DNA from: Cellulomonas sp. PhB150
GTDB lineage: Bacteria > Actinomycetota > Actinomycetes > Actinomycetales > Cellulomonadaceae
Reading direction: 5' to 3'
NCBI RefSeq assembly: GCF_003755175.1
Contig: NZ_RKHX01000002.1
Span: 496,001 to 560,000, forward strand
DNA length: 64,000 nucleotides
Part shown: positions 6,792-20,800 of the stretch, in pieces
Layout of the letters: each line of letters opens with the position of its first letter
Position numbering within the stretch: the first letter of the stretch is position 1
Position numbers and translations under genes: made by a program
Notes under the pieces: generated by a model
What the model was told of the DNA's origin: nothing
Database searches by the model: none
What the model saw: only the letters and a program-made list of their open reading frames with translations

Positions 6792-9476
6792 ATGGCGACT
6801 CGTACGTCCTCCTCAGGCGCCCGGTCCGGCGCGCCGTCGACGGCGCGCGCCACCGGCAAGGCACCCGCGAAGCGGCCCGCATCCACCCGTCCGCAGGGCC
6901 GCAAGCCCGCCCCGGCGCCCCGGCAGACGGCGCTCCCCGTGCGCATCGTCAAGGGTGCGTTCATGGGCTGTGCGCACCTGCTCGGCGGCACCGCCCGGCG
7001 GATGGGCCACGGCGCGCGCGACCTCGACCCGGCGCACCGCCGGGACGGTCTCGCGTTCACGCTGCTCGCGCTGGCCGTCGTGGTGGCGGCGCGCGAGTGG
7101 TGGGCGCTGTCGGGCACAGCGGGCGACGCGATCCACTCGGTCGTGGCCGGCACGTTCGGCCTGGTCGGCGTGATCGTGCCCGTGCTGCTGCTCGCCACCG
7201 CGATCCGGCTCATGCGGCACCCCGAGCGCGTCCAGGCCAACAGCCGCATCGGCATCGGGCTCACCGCGATCATCCTGGCGGTCTGCGGGATCGTGCAGAT
7301 CTCGAAGGGGCTGCCCGGCACCGACGACTTCGACGCCCTGCGCGCGGCGGGCGGCATCGTCGGCTTCGCCGTCGGCGCGCCGCTCGCGACCCTGCTGACC
7401 GGGCCTGTCGCGGTCATCCTGCTCCTCCTGCTCGCGTTCTTCGGCGTCCTGGTCGTGACCGCGACGCCCGTGCACCAGGTCGTCCCACGCCTGCGCGGCG
7501 GCTACCACCGCCTCACCGGGGGTCGCACCGCGTCCGACGAGGTCGAGGACGACGAGGTCGACGACGACGCACCCCTGGTCATCCAGGCGCTGCACTCGGC
7601 CGTCGACGAGCCCGAGCTGCCCGCCCCCAAGCGCCGGCTCGGCATCCTGGGCCGCCGTGCGCGCGCCGAGGAGAAGGACGTCCCGGACGAGGAGCGGCTC
7701 GAGGAGTACGTCGGCGACGAGGCGTTCGTCCGCGCGGCGGTCGTCGTGCCGGACGCCGACGACGGCACGGACACGGTCCGCGAGCCCGCCCCGGACACCG
7801 TCCCCACCGCCCTGCTCGAGGCCGCCGACCGCACGATCGTCGCCCCCGCCACCACCCCGGTCCCGCGCGGCGAGCAGCCCATGCTCGAGGGGGACGTGCT
7901 CTACACGCTGCCCTCGGAGGACTCGCTCGCGAAGGGCGCGCCCCACAAGGTGCGCTCCGCCGCCAACGACCGCGTGGTCGACTCGCTGACCTCCGTGCTC
8001 GAGCAGTTCGAGATCAACGCGCAGGTCACGGGCTTCACTCGCGGCCCGACGGTCACGCGCTACGAGGTCGAGCTCGGCAAGGGCACCAAGGTCGAGCGCG
8101 TCACGGCGCTGAGCAAGAACATCGCCTACGCCGTCGCCAGCGCGGACGTCCGCATCCTGTCGCCGATCCCGGGCAAGTCCGCGATCGGCATCGAGATCCC
8201 GAACACCGACCGTGAGACGGTCTCCCTCGGCGACGTGCTGCGCTCGAGCGCCGCCAAGCGCACCGAGCACCCGATGGTCATCGGCGTCGGCAAGGACGTC
8301 GAGGGCGGCTACGTCACGGCGAACCTCGCCAAGATGCCCCACCTGCTCGTGGCCGGCGCCACGGGCGCGGGCAAGTCGAGCTTCGTGAACTCGATGATCG
8401 TCTCGATCCTCATGCGCGCCACGCCCGACGAGGTCCGCATGGTGCTCGTCGACCCCAAGCGCGTCGAGCTGACGATCTACGAGGGCATCCCGCACCTCAT
8501 CACCCCCATCATCACCAACCCGAAGAAGGCCGCCGAGGCCCTCGAGTGGGTGGTGCGGGAGATGGAGGCGCGGTACGACGACCTCGCCAACTTCGGGTTC
8601 AAGCACATCGACGACTTCAACACCGCGGTCCGCGCGGGCAAGGTCAAGCCGCTGCCCGGCTCGGAGCGCAAGATCGCGACCTACCCGTACCTGCTGGTCG
8701 TGGTCGACGAGCTCGCGGACCTCATGATGGTGGCACCGCGCGACGTCGAGGCGTCGATCCAGCGGATCACGCAGCTCGCGCGTGCGGCCGGCATCCACCT
8801 CGTGCTCGCGACGCAGCGTCCATCGGTCGACGTCGTGACGGGCCTCATCAAGGCCAACGTGCCGTCCCGCCTCGCGTTCGCGACGAGCTCGCTGACCGAC
8901 TCCCGCGTCGTCCTCGACCAGCCGGGCGCCGAGAAGCTCATCGGCCAGGGCGACGCGCTGTTCCTGCCGATGGGCGCGGCGAAGCCGATGCGCACGCAGG
9001 GTGCCTGGGTCGCGGAGTCCGAGATCCACGCGGTCGTCGAGCACGTGAAGAAGCAGCTCAAGCCGTCCTACCGGCAGGACGTCACCGTGGCGGCGACCAA
9101 GAAGCAGGTCGACGAGGACATCGGCGACGACCTCGACCTGCTGCTGCAGGCCGCCGAGCTCGTCGTCACCACGCAGTTCGGCTCGACGTCGATGCTGCAG
9201 CGCAAGCTGCGGGTCGGCTTCGCCAAGGCCGGTCGGCTCATGGACCTGCTCGAGTCGCGCGAGATCGTCGGCCCGTCCGAGGGCTCGAAGGCGCGCGAGG
9301 TGCTCGTCCAGCCCGACGACCTCGCGGGCACGCTCGAGATGCTGCGCGGCGCTCCCGCGCAGGATCCGTACGCCACCTCCGACGGCGGCATGCCGGGTGA
9401 CCCGCCCGTGGCGACAGACTACTTCGACGACGACGAGGGAGACGACGCCGGGCCATGGTCCGGCGGACGCCGGTGA
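6792..9476 (+). CDS. ftsK: DNA translocase FtsK
   Basis: An 894-residue double-stranded DNA translocase that pumps chromosome ends through the closing septum and supports dimer resolution. It has a basic N-terminal leader, four membrane segments (residues about 75-220), an acidic linker, the motor domain and a C-terminal gamma winged helix (TTQFGSTSMLQRKLRVGFAKAGRLMDLLE). Walker A is GATGAGKS at 522-529 and Walker B LLVVVDEL with D639-E640. The linker is short for actinobacteria. The ATG at 6792 is preferred over an upstream TTG because TAGTTT (6779-6784), a -10-like hexamer, ends seven bases before it, indicating a leaderless transcript. The last 22 bases overlap the next gene's longest frame. 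Confidence 0.96.
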   Translation: MATRTSSSGARSGAPSTARATGKAPAKRPASTRPQGRKPAPAPRQTALPVRIVKGAFMGCAHLLGGTARRMGHGARDLDPAHRRDGLAFTLLALAVVVAAREWWALSGTAGDAIHSVVAGTFGLVGVIVPVLLLATAIRLMRHPERVQANSRIGIGLTAIILAVCGIVQISKGLPGTDDFDALRAAGGIVGFAVGAPLATLLTGPVAVILLLLLAFFGVLVVTATPVHQVVPRLRGGYHRLTGGRTASDEVEDDEVDDDAPLVIQALHSAVDEPELPAPKRRLGILGRRARAEEKDVPDEERLEEYVGDEAFVRAAVVVPDADDGTDTVREPAPDTVPTALLEAADRTIVAPATTPVPRGEQPMLEGDVLYTLPSEDSLAKGAPHKVRSAANDRVVDSLTSVLEQFEINAQVTGFTRGPTVTRYEVELGKGTKVERVTALSKNIAYAVASADVRILSPIPGKSAIGIEIPNTDRETVSLGDVLRSSAAKRTEHPMVIGVGKDVEGGYVTANLAKMPHLLVAGATGAGKSSFVNSMIVSILMRATPDEVRMVLVDPKRVELTIYEGIPHLITPIITNPKKAAEALEWVVREMEARYDDLANFGFKHIDDFNTAVRAGKVKPLPGSERKIATYPYLLVVVDELADLMMVAPRDVEASIQRITQLARAAGIHLVLATQRPSVDVVTGLIKANVPSRLAFATSSLTDSRVVLDQPGAEKLIGQGDALFLPMGAAKPMRTQGAWVAESEIHAVVEHVKKQLKPSYRQDVTVAATKKQVDEDIGDDLDLLLQAAELVVTTQFGSTSMLQRKLRVGFAKAGRLMDLLESREIVGPSEGSKAREVLVQPDDLAGTLEMLRGAPAQDPYATSDGGMPGDPPVATDYFDDDEGDDAGPWSGGRR

Positions 9477-11719
9477 CCCACGGGGCCGCCCACGGCGCGC
9501 TCGACACGTCGTTCCTGGGCTCGTCGGACACGGTCAGCACGGTTACCAGCGCGATCGGCTGCATCGCGATCATCGCCCTTCTCGCCGTCCTGGTCCTCAT
9601 GGCCCGCCAGCGCCGCGAGGTGCACCGCGCGAACGCCGCGCTCGCCCTGTCGCGCGAGCTGCGCCACCGGTACGACGCGCTGCAGGCCGTCACCCGCGAG
9701 GGCGCGCTGGTGTCGTCGCTGTCCGGCCGGGTGCTCGACATCTCCGAGCGCGCGGCCGCGATCCTCGGTGTCGACGCCGCCTCGTCCGTCGGCCAGCAGA
9801 TCGGCGACCTGCCGGTCGTGCTGGTCAACGAGATGGGCCTGTCGATGAACCCCGCCGCCGTGCTCGGGCACCGCGGCGGGCTGGGGCACACGGGCTTCAC
9901 GGTCGACTCCGAGCTCGTCGGCGTCGCGCTGCCGGGCGGCGCGCAGGCGCAGGCGCGCATGGTCCAGGTCGCGAGCCAGCTCGTGCCCGCGGGCGACGGC
10001 GACGCCGCGGCGGTGCTGACGACGCTCGTCGACGTCACCGGCCGGCGCGAGGTCGAGGCCGCCCTCTCCCGCAGCGAGACCCAGTTCCGCGTCGCGATGG
10101 AGAACGCGCCGATCGGCATGGCGCTCGTCGACCTCGACTGGCGCATCGTCGAGGCCAACGCGGCGCTGGCGGAGCTGCTCGGGACGAGCGTGGGTGCCCT
10201 GCGGGGCTACCCGATGGCCGACCTGTCCACGCCCGACACGCGCCCGTCGGAGCGGCTCGAGGTGGACCGGCTGCTGGGCGGCAGCCAGCACCGGTTCTCG
10301 CTCGAGAAGCGCTACCAGCGGGCGGACGGGCACCTCGTGTGGGTCGTGCTCGACACCGCCCTCGTGCGCACGCCCAACGGGTCGCCGGACCACTTCGTCG
10401 TCCAGGTGCGCGACTCGACCGAGTCCCGCCTGCAGGCCGAGATGCTCACGCACCGTGCGATGCACGACCCCCTGACCGGTCTCGCCAACCGCACGCTGCT
10501 GCAGGAGGTCCTGCAGTCGGTGCTCGAGCAGCCCGGCATCGTCGACCGCGTCGCGGTGCTCGCATGCGACCTCGACGGCTTCAAGGAGATCAACGACCGC
10601 TACGGGCACGCCGCGGGCGACGAGGTGCTCGTGCACGTCGCGAGCGTGCTGCGGGTGGCGACCGCCCGGCGCGGCACCGTCGCGCGGCTGGGCGGCGACG
10701 AGTTCGTCGTGGTCGTGCAGGACGTCGACGGCCCCAAGGCGGTCTTCGAGGTCGCCGCGGCGATCCACGCGGGCCTCGAGGAGCCGGTCCGCGTCGCGCG
10801 CAGGCGGCTGAGCGTGGGGGCGAGCATCGGCATCGCGCTCGCCGACCCCGAGGCGATCGAGGGCGGGGCGCCCGCCATGCTGGCCGCCGCGGACGCGGCG
10901 CTCTACCGGGCCAAGGCCGCCGGGCGGGGACGCACCGAGGTCTACGACCAGAGCATGAACCGCGGCAGCGGCGCCGACCTGCACCAGGAGCTCGCCGCGG
11001 CGCTGGAGTCCGGCGAGCTCGTCGTCTACTACCAGCCGATCGTCGACCTCGGCGACCAGAGCGTCGTCGGCTACGAGGCACTCATCCGCTGGCAGCATCC
11101 CTACCGAGGGCTGCTGCTGCCGAACGCGTTCCTCTCGATGGTCCAGGAGGCCGGGCTGGCGGTCGCGCTCGGTCAGTTCGTCGCGCGGCGCGTCGTCGAG
11201 GCGGTCGCCGCGATGAAGGACCAGACCCGCTGGGTGTCGGTCAACGTGTCCGCGGACCAGCTCGGCGACGGCGAGTTCGCGACGACGCTGCTCGCCGAGA
11301 TCTCCCGGCACCGTGTGATGGCGGGGCGGATCGTCGTCGAGCTCACCGAGACCTCGCTCGTCGCGTCCGGCACCCGCATCCGCCACGAGCTGACCCAGCT
11401 GTCCGCGGCAGGTGTGCCCGTGCTCCTCGACGACTTCGGCACCGGCGTCTCCCCGCTGTCCTACCTGCGTGACCTGCCGGTCGCGGGGGTCAAGCTCGAC
11501 ATGTCGTTCACGTCCGGCATCCCCGACGACCCGACGGCGGGCAAGATCGCCCGCGCGCTGGGCTCGCTGGCGCGCGAGCTGGCGATGGTCACCATCGCCG
11601 AGGGGATCGAGCACGCCGAGCAGGCCGAGTTCCTGCACCGCAACGGCTGGCGCTACGGGCAGGGCTGGCTGTTCGGCAGCGCCCAGCCGGTCAGCAGCGT
11701 CCTGGGGACGCAGTCCTGA
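9455..11719 (+). CDS. Membrane-anchored PAS-GGDEF-EAL cyclic-di-GMP protein
   Basis: A 754-residue signalling protein. A single membrane segment (residues about 27-50) is followed by two PAS-like sensor regions (about 65-200 and 205-325), a GGDEF diguanylate cyclase domain with intact GGDEF at 413-417, and an EAL phosphodiesterase domain with intact EAL at 541-543. The EAL core residues are present: VNVSADQL, VELTETSL, LLDDFGTG and VKLDMSF, then AEGIEHAEQ. Both activities may therefore be functional, and the net direction cannot be told from sequence. The ATG used overlaps ftsK by 22 bp; a GTG at 9473, forming a GTGA overlap with the ftsK stop, is an equally good start and would give 748 residues. 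It converges on capA. Confidence 0.92.
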   Translation: MVRRTPVTHGAAHGALDTSFLGSSDTVSTVTSAIGCIAIIALLAVLVLMARQRREVHRANAALALSRELRHRYDALQAVTREGALVSSLSGRVLDISERAAAILGVDAASSVGQQIGDLPVVLVNEMGLSMNPAAVLGHRGGLGHTGFTVDSELVGVALPGGAQAQARMVQVASQLVPAGDGDAAAVLTTLVDVTGRREVEAALSRSETQFRVAMENAPIGMALVDLDWRIVEANAALAELLGTSVGALRGYPMADLSTPDTRPSERLEVDRLLGGSQHRFSLEKRYQRADGHLVWVVLDTALVRTPNGSPDHFVVQVRDSTESRLQAEMLTHRAMHDPLTGLANRTLLQEVLQSVLEQPGIVDRVAVLACDLDGFKEINDRYGHAAGDEVLVHVASVLRVATARRGTVARLGGDEFVVVVQDVDGPKAVFEVAAAIHAGLEEPVRVARRRLSVGASIGIALADPEAIEGGAPAMLAAADAALYRAKAAGRGRTEVYDQSMNRGSGADLHQELAAALESGELVVYYQPIVDLGDQSVVGYEALIRWQHPYRGLLLPNAFLSMVQEAGLAVALGQFVARRVVEAVAAMKDQTRWVSVNVSADQLGDGEFATTLLAEISRHRVMAGRIVVELTETSLVASGTRIRHELTQLSAAGVPVLLDDFGTGVSPLSYLRDLPVAGVKLDMSFTSGIPDDPTAGKIARALGSLARELAMVTIAEGIEHAEQAEFLHRNGWRYGQGWLFGSAQPVSSVLGTQS

Positions 11720-11722
11720 GCG

Positions 11723-13027
11723 CTACTTCGTGCGCGGGACGACCGTCGGGGGAGGTCCGGTCGACACGACCGGCTCGGTCCGCTCGGGGGCCTCGGGGCC
11801 CGCAGCCTGCGCGACCCGTTCGGTGCGCGCCGCGACCTTCGCCTTGCTGAGGGTCGACGTACCGTCCGCGATGTCCGGCAGCGCGTGCACCTCGTGGCCG
11901 CCGAGCCGGTCGACGGTGATGGGGGTCCACTCGACGCCGACGACGCGCGCGGGCCCCGCCTTGCGGCCCTCGGCCTCGAAGGCACCCGTGCTCTCGACGT
12001 GCGCCGTCAGCAGGATCCCCGAGTCGGTGTTGTCGACGCAGCAGTCGCCGTCCTGGTTGGACAGGAAGTTGCCCAGGCCGTAGGCGACCCACATCCCCTC
12101 GCCGCGCGGCCCGCCCTTCAGCTCCACGACGGGCTGGGGGACGTGCGCGTGGTGGCCGATGACGAGGTCGATCTCGCCGGAGTCGGCCAGCTCTTGGTCG
12201 ATCTGCTTCTGCTCGGCCGTCGGTGCGGTCTGGTACTCGACGCAGCAGTGGATGCTCGCGATCACCAGGTCGGCGCCGTCCTTGCGCGCCTGCTTGGCCT
12301 GGGCGACGAGGGCCGGCACGTCGATGAGGTTCACCGACCAGGGCTTGTCGGCGTCGATCGGCATCCCGTTGGTGCCGTAGGCCGCGGCGATCTGCGCGAC
12401 GGTGATCGTCTGGCCCGCCCGCTCGAGGCGGTAGAGCTGCGGCTGCTCCTGCTCGGTCGCGGACCGTGCCGTGCCCACGTGGCCGAGTCCGGCGGCGTCG
12501 AGCGTGTCCAGGGTCGCCGTGACGCCCGCGAAGCCGCGGTCGACCGAGTGGTTCGACGCGGTCGAGCAGCCGTCCCAGCCCTGCTGCTTCAGCCCGTCGA
12601 CGATCTGGGCGGGGCTGCCGAAGATCGGGTAGCCGGTCGGCTTCTTGCCCGGCGGCGCGATCGGGACCTCGAGGTGGCAGATCGCGAGGTCGGCAGCCTG
12701 GATCCACGGGTCGAGCGGCGCGAGCAGGGGGCTGAAGTCGTAGCCGTCGGCCGTCTTCGCCGAGGCGATGACCGGGAGGTGGGGGAGCACGTCACCCGCC
12801 GCGACGATCGTGAACTGCGCGTCCGGGTCGGCCGTCGGGGTGGGCGTGGGCGTCGGGGTCGGCGCGGGGGCGCTCGTGGTGCCTGCGGCCTCCGGCACCC
12901 CGCCGGGGGCGTCGTCGGGGCTGCCGAGGCCGAACGCGACGGCGCCCACGCACGCCAGGACCAGCACGAGGGTGGCGACGACGGCGACGAGCTTCGAGCG
13001 GCGGTGGGCGCGGACGTGCCTGGTCAT
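11723..13027 (-). CDS. CapA-family (poly-gamma-glutamate synthesis-like) exported metallophosphatase-fold protein
   Basis: A 434-residue protein with one N-terminal membrane segment (residues about 11-34), a proline/threonine spacer (repeated PT) and a CapA domain of about 280 residues. Family signatures include IVAAGDVLPHLPV, TASNHSVDRG, IGHHAHVPQPV and AYGLGNFLSNQ. CapA proteins have a calcineurin-like fold; in Bacillus CapA works with CapB/CapC to export poly-gamma-glutamate, but no capB or capC homologue is present here, so this is a stand-alone homologue of unknown substrate. The start is the ATG encoding MTRHVRAHRRSK, which places the basic stretch just before the membrane segment. It is divergent from pgsA, whose promoter lies in the 49 bp between them. 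Confidence 0.87.
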   Translation of the reverse strand: MTRHVRAHRRSKLVAVVATLVLVLACVGAVAFGLGSPDDAPGGVPEAAGTTSAPAPTPTPTPTPTADPDAQFTIVAAGDVLPHLPVIASAKTADGYDFSPLLAPLDPWIQAADLAICHLEVPIAPPGKKPTGYPIFGSPAQIVDGLKQQGWDGCSTASNHSVDRGFAGVTATLDTLDAAGLGHVGTARSATEQEQPQLYRLERAGQTITVAQIAAAYGTNGMPIDADKPWSVNLIDVPALVAQAKQARKDGADLVIASIHCCVEYQTAPTAEQKQIDQELADSGEIDLVIGHHAHVPQPVVELKGGPRGEGMWVAYGLGNFLSNQDGDCCVDNTDSGILLTAHVESTGAFEAEGRKAGPARVVGVEWTPITVDRLGGHEVHALPDIADGTSTLSKAKVAARTERVAQAAGPEAPERTEPVVSTGPPPTVVPRTK

Positions 13028-13063
13028 GCGCGGGCCGTGGACTTCGATTGCACACCGGGACTC

Positions 13064-13079
13064 TAGAGTGTCTGGCGTG
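13064..13079 (+). promoter_or_regulatory. Leaderless promoter of pgsA
   Basis: The hexamer TAGAGT (13064-13069) fits the actinobacterial -10 pattern TAnnnT and ends seven bases before the GTG at 13077, so transcription would begin at or next to the start codon. No ribosome-binding site precedes that GTG. No clear -35 element is visible. Confidence 0.55.
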
Positions 13080-13667
13080 ATCGACCCGCCACGACCGTCA
13101 GCCTGGAACGCGGCGAACCTGCTGACGATGCTCCGCATCGCGCTCGTCCCGTTCTTCGCGTGGGCGCTGCTCGCGGACGGCGGCCACAGCACGTCGTGGC
13201 GCCTCGTGGCCACCGCACTGTTCGTCCTCGCGGCCGTCACGGACCGCGTCGACGGCTGGCTGGCGCGCCGCAACAACCAGATCACCGACCTGGGCAAGCT
13301 GCTCGACCCGATCGCCGACAAGCTCCTGGTGGGCACGGCGCTGGTCCTGCTCTCGGCGCTCGGCGACCTGTGGTGGTGGGTGACGATCGTCATCCTGGTG
13401 CGCGAGGTCGGCATCACGGTGATGCGGTTCTTCCTGCTGCGCTACGTGGTCCTGCCCGCCTCCCGGGGGGGCAAGGTCAAGACGGTGCTGCAGTCCGTGG
13501 CGATCGGCCTGTACCTGCTGCCGCTCGACGCGCTGCCCGGCTGGGTGGGCGTGGTCGCCGCGCTCACGATGGCCGCGGCTTTCGTCGTGACCGTCGTGAC
13601 GGGGATCGACTACCTGCGCATGGCCGCGCGCATCCGCCGCGCCGCCGCCCGCCCCCCGGCGCTCTAG
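13077..13667 (+). CDS. pgsA: CDP-diacylglycerol-glycerol-3-phosphate 3-phosphatidyltransferase
   Basis: A 196-residue membrane enzyme of the CDP-alcohol phosphatidyltransferase family that makes phosphatidylglycerol phosphate. The diagnostic motif D-x2-D-G-x2-A-R-x8-G-x3-D-x3-D is present as TDRVDGWLARR followed by DLGKLLDPIADK. About five hydrophobic segments follow. The GTG at 13077 is chosen because it lies seven bases behind a -10-like TAGAGT; another in-frame GTG at 13068 overlaps that hexamer and is less likely. The next gene, cinA, starts on the base after this stop, a typical actinobacterial pgsA-cinA-clgR order. Distinguishing pgsA from related CDP-alcohol transferases rests mainly on this synteny. 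Confidence 0.92.
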   Translation: MIDPPRPSAWNAANLLTMLRIALVPFFAWALLADGGHSTSWRLVATALFVLAAVTDRVDGWLARRNNQITDLGKLLDPIADKLLVGTALVLLSALGDLWWWVTIVILVREVGITVMRFFLLRYVVLPASRGGKVKTVLQSVAIGLYLLPLDALPGWVGVVAALTMAAAFVVTVVTGIDYLRMAARIRRAAARPPAL

Positions 13668-14147
13668 GTGGGGGACGCCCGCAGCCTCCTCGACGAGCTG
13701 CGCTCGCGCGGCCTGAGCGTCGCGACCGCGGAGTCGCTCACCGGGGGCCTGGTATGCGCGCGGCTGGTCGCAGTGCCCGGCGCGTCCGACGTCGTGCGGG
13801 GGTCCGTGGTCGCCTACGCGACCGACCTGAAGGCCTCGGTCCTCGGGGTCGACGAGGCGCTGCTCGCGGCGCGCGGACCGGTCGACGCCGAGGTCGCGCT
13901 CGCGATGGCGCGCGGGGTGCGGGCACGGCTCGGTGCCGACGTCGGCCTCGCGACGACGGGCGTCGCCGGGCCGGGACCCGCCGACGGGCACGAGGCCGGG
14001 ACCGTCCTCGTCGCCGTGTCGACGCCCTGGTCCGACGAGGCCCTCGAGCTGCACGCGCGCGGTGACCGGGAGGCGGTCCGGGGGGCCTCCGTGGACGCCG
14101 TGATCGACCTCGCGATCGTGCAGATCACCCGATCGGCCCAGCCCTGA
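13668..14147 (+). CDS. cinA: CinA-family C-terminal domain protein (nicotinamide-nucleotide amidase, PncC-like)
   Basis: A 159-residue single-domain CinA-C protein that hydrolyses nicotinamide mononucleotide to nicotinate mononucleotide in pyridine salvage. Family signatures are SVATAESLTGGLVCARL near the N-terminus, GSVVAYATDLKASVLGV and LATTGVAGPGPADGHEAGTV. It lacks the N-terminal COG1058 domain found in full-length CinA, as is usual for actinobacterial homologues next to pgsA. The GTG start immediately follows the pgsA TAG, so translation is coupled. The gene ends 186 bp before clgR. Confidence 0.92.
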   Translation: MGDARSLLDELRSRGLSVATAESLTGGLVCARLVAVPGASDVVRGSVVAYATDLKASVLGVDEALLAARGPVDAEVALAMARGVRARLGADVGLATTGVAGPGPADGHEAGTVLVAVSTPWSDEALELHARGDREAVRGASVDAVIDLAIVQITRSAQP

Positions 14148-14333
14148 CCTGAGACGCGGCTGAGAATCACCCACCCGTCGGGCGGCCCGGGGAACACCGG
14201 GACCAGGACAGTCGTTGCAGACACCGTGATCAACACTCGTCCGCCCTCGCGTCCCACCACCCATCGCGTGGGTGGGGCACGGTACGGTGGCATGGCTGTG
14301 GTAAACCGGACAGACGCGAGAGGGGGAGCCCCG

Positions 14334-14675
14334 ATGGTCGTACTCCGTCGAGAGATCGGCGACGTGCTGCGGGACGCGCGGCAGCGTCAAGGGCGGACCC
14401 TGCGTGAGGTCTCGTCGGCCGCACGGGTATCGCTCGGATACCTGAGTGAGGTCGAGCGCGGGCAGAAGGAGGCGTCGTCGGAGCTGCTGCACAGCATCTG
14501 CGAGGCGCTCGACGTCCCGATGTCGCTCATCCTGCGCGAGGTCAGTGACCGCGTCGCAGTCACCGAAGGTCTGCTCATCCCGGACACCGTGCCGATCGAC
14601 CTGGCAGCGTCGCTCGACGGTGGCGTCGATGCCGGGTGGGCGCGCACGCGGGCCGAGCTCGCACCGATCGGCTAG
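14334..14675 (+). CDS. clgR: XRE-family regulator, ClgR-like
   Basis: A 113-residue one-domain regulator. The Cro/C1 helix-turn-helix covers residues about 6-62: [47 protein letters not shown]. The combination of this sequence with the position behind pgsA-cinA identifies the ClgR group, which activates clp protease and other proteostasis genes in Streptomyces, Corynebacterium and Mycobacterium. The ATG at 14334 is preceded by GAGAGGGGGAG, a strong ribosome site, and the frame upstream is not protein-like. The 186-bp upstream region holds an inverted repeat (CCACCCA-TCGCG-TGGGTGG, 14257-14275) whose role is unknown; I do not see the published ClgR operator half-sites there. Confidence 0.86.
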   Translation: MVVLRREIGDVLRDARQRQGRTLREVSSAARVSLGYLSEVERGQKEASSELLHSICEALDVPMSLILREVSDRVAVTEGLLIPDTVPIDLAASLDGGVDAGWARTRAELAPIG

Positions 14676-14687
14676 CAGGCACTCGTT

Positions 14688-14723
14688 CGACGGGCCGTGG
14701 ACCTCCGGGTCTGCGGCCCGTCG
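14688..14723. terminator. Hairpin terminator between clgR and the glycosylase gene
   Basis: CGACGGGCCG (14688-14697) and CGGCCCGTCG (14714-14723) pair perfectly, and the inner bases continue the stem (two wobble pairs, then GACC with GGTC) down to a TCCG tetraloop at 14704-14707. The uninterrupted 16-bp stem sits between convergent stop codons and can serve both strands. There is no strong T tract, which is common for actinobacterial terminators. Confidence 0.75.
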
Positions 14724-14750
14724 TCGTCTGGCTCCCGGTGTTGCGTCCCG

Positions 14751-15509
14751 TCAGGGGCGGGGCTGGCAGTGCGGGCAGTAGAAGATCGGCCGTTCGCGGG
14801 GCGGATCGTTCGCCGTGCCCACCGCGATCGGCGTCCCGCACCGGGCGCAGGGCTGACGAAGCCGCCCGTGGACCTTCCCGGGGCGCACGTCGCCGCGCAC
14901 CGAGCGGCGCATCTGCGTGCGCGCGACGAGCAGCAGGTGCTCGGGATCGGCGACCTCGTCGGCCGGCGTCCACGGCCAGATGTGGTCCGCGAACAGCGAC
15001 TCCGCGGTGTAGATCGTGCCGAGCCCCGCGACGACGCGCTGGTCGAGCAGCACCTCGGCGACGGGTCTCGAGCCCGCGCCCGCCCAGCGGCGCAGGAGCT
15101 CGCCGACGTCGACGTCCGCGCCGAGGATGTCCGGGCCGAGGTGGCCGACGAGCGTGTGCTCCTCGGAGGTCGCGACCACGTCGACCATCCCGAGCAGCCG
15201 CCCCACGGCGGTCCACCGCGGTGTGCCGAGGACCGCGCGGACGTCCGGAGCCCGGGCGGCCGCACGCGGGGTGCCCGTCGCGACGACCTGCCACGTGCCG
15301 TCCATCCGGAGGTGGGTGTGCAGCGTGCGGCCGTCGTCGAAGCGGGTCAGCAGGTGCTTGCCGTAGGGCTCGGTGCCCAGCACGGTCGCGCCGACGAGGT
15401 CGACGGTCGCCACCGAGGGCCAGCGCAGGTCCGCACGCGTGAGCCGCTGGCCGGCGAGCGCGAGGTCCAGGCGCGCGGCCGCCCGTCGCAGGGAGTCGCC
15501 CTCGGGCAC
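14751..15509 (-). CDS. Fpg/Nei-family DNA glycosylase (Nei2 type)
   Basis: A 252-residue bifunctional DNA glycosylase/AP lyase. The start MPEGDS places the catalytic proline at position 2 and glutamate at 3, as in the Nei branch (Fpg would read MPELP). Other marks are HTHLRMDGTW, AGLGTIYTAESLF (the helix-two-turn-helix region) and a C-terminal zinc finger with cysteine pairs in CARC and CPHC. Nei2-type enzymes remove oxidised pyrimidines. The GTG start follows the Lhr stop directly on the same strand; this lhr-nei2 pairing is widespread in actinobacteria and suggests joint action in repair. Confidence 0.9.
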   Translation of the reverse strand: MPEGDSLRRAAARLDLALAGQRLTRADLRWPSVATVDLVGATVLGTEPYGKHLLTRFDDGRTLHTHLRMDGTWQVVATGTPRAAARAPDVRAVLGTPRWTAVGRLLGMVDVVATSEEHTLVGHLGPDILGADVDVGELLRRWAGAGSRPVAEVLLDQRVVAGLGTIYTAESLFADHIWPWTPADEVADPEHLLLVARTQMRRSVRGDVRPGKVHGRLRQPCARCGTPIAVGTANDPPRERPIFYCPHCQPRP

Positions 15510-20534
<5,025 letters not shown>

Positions 20535-20566
20535 ATCCGCCCCGGACAGGTGGCAGGCTGACCCCC

Positions 20567-20800
20567 GTGAGGTTCAGGGAGTTCTGGCAGCTGGTCGACG
20601 AGGTCCTGGGCAGCGCCCACGGCCGCGAGCTGACGCGATCGTTGGTGCTCGGGGGTCTGGACCACCGGACGGCGGTGCAGGCGCTGGACGACGGCGTCGA
20701 GCCGCGGTTCGTCTGGCACGCCCTGTGCGACGAGCTCGATGTCCCCGAGGACCAGCGCTGGGGCGCGGACACGCGCCGCCAGGCACCGCCGCGCCGATGA
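20567..20800 (+). CDS. DUF3046 family protein
   Basis: A 77-residue protein matching the actinobacterial DUF3046 family: RFREFWQLVDEVLGSAHGRELTRSLVLGGLDHRTAVQALDDGVEPRFVWHALCDELDVPEDQRW. The function is unknown, but the gene is regularly found upstream of recA in actinobacteria, as here. The GTG start lies 33 bp from the divergent lhr start. Its TGA overlaps the ATG of the next gene as ATGA, so translation of the two is probably coupled. No membrane segment or cysteine pair is visible. Confidence 0.87.
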   Translation: MRFREFWQLVDEVLGSAHGRELTRSLVLGGLDHRTAVQALDDGVEPRFVWHALCDELDVPEDQRWGADTRRQAPPRR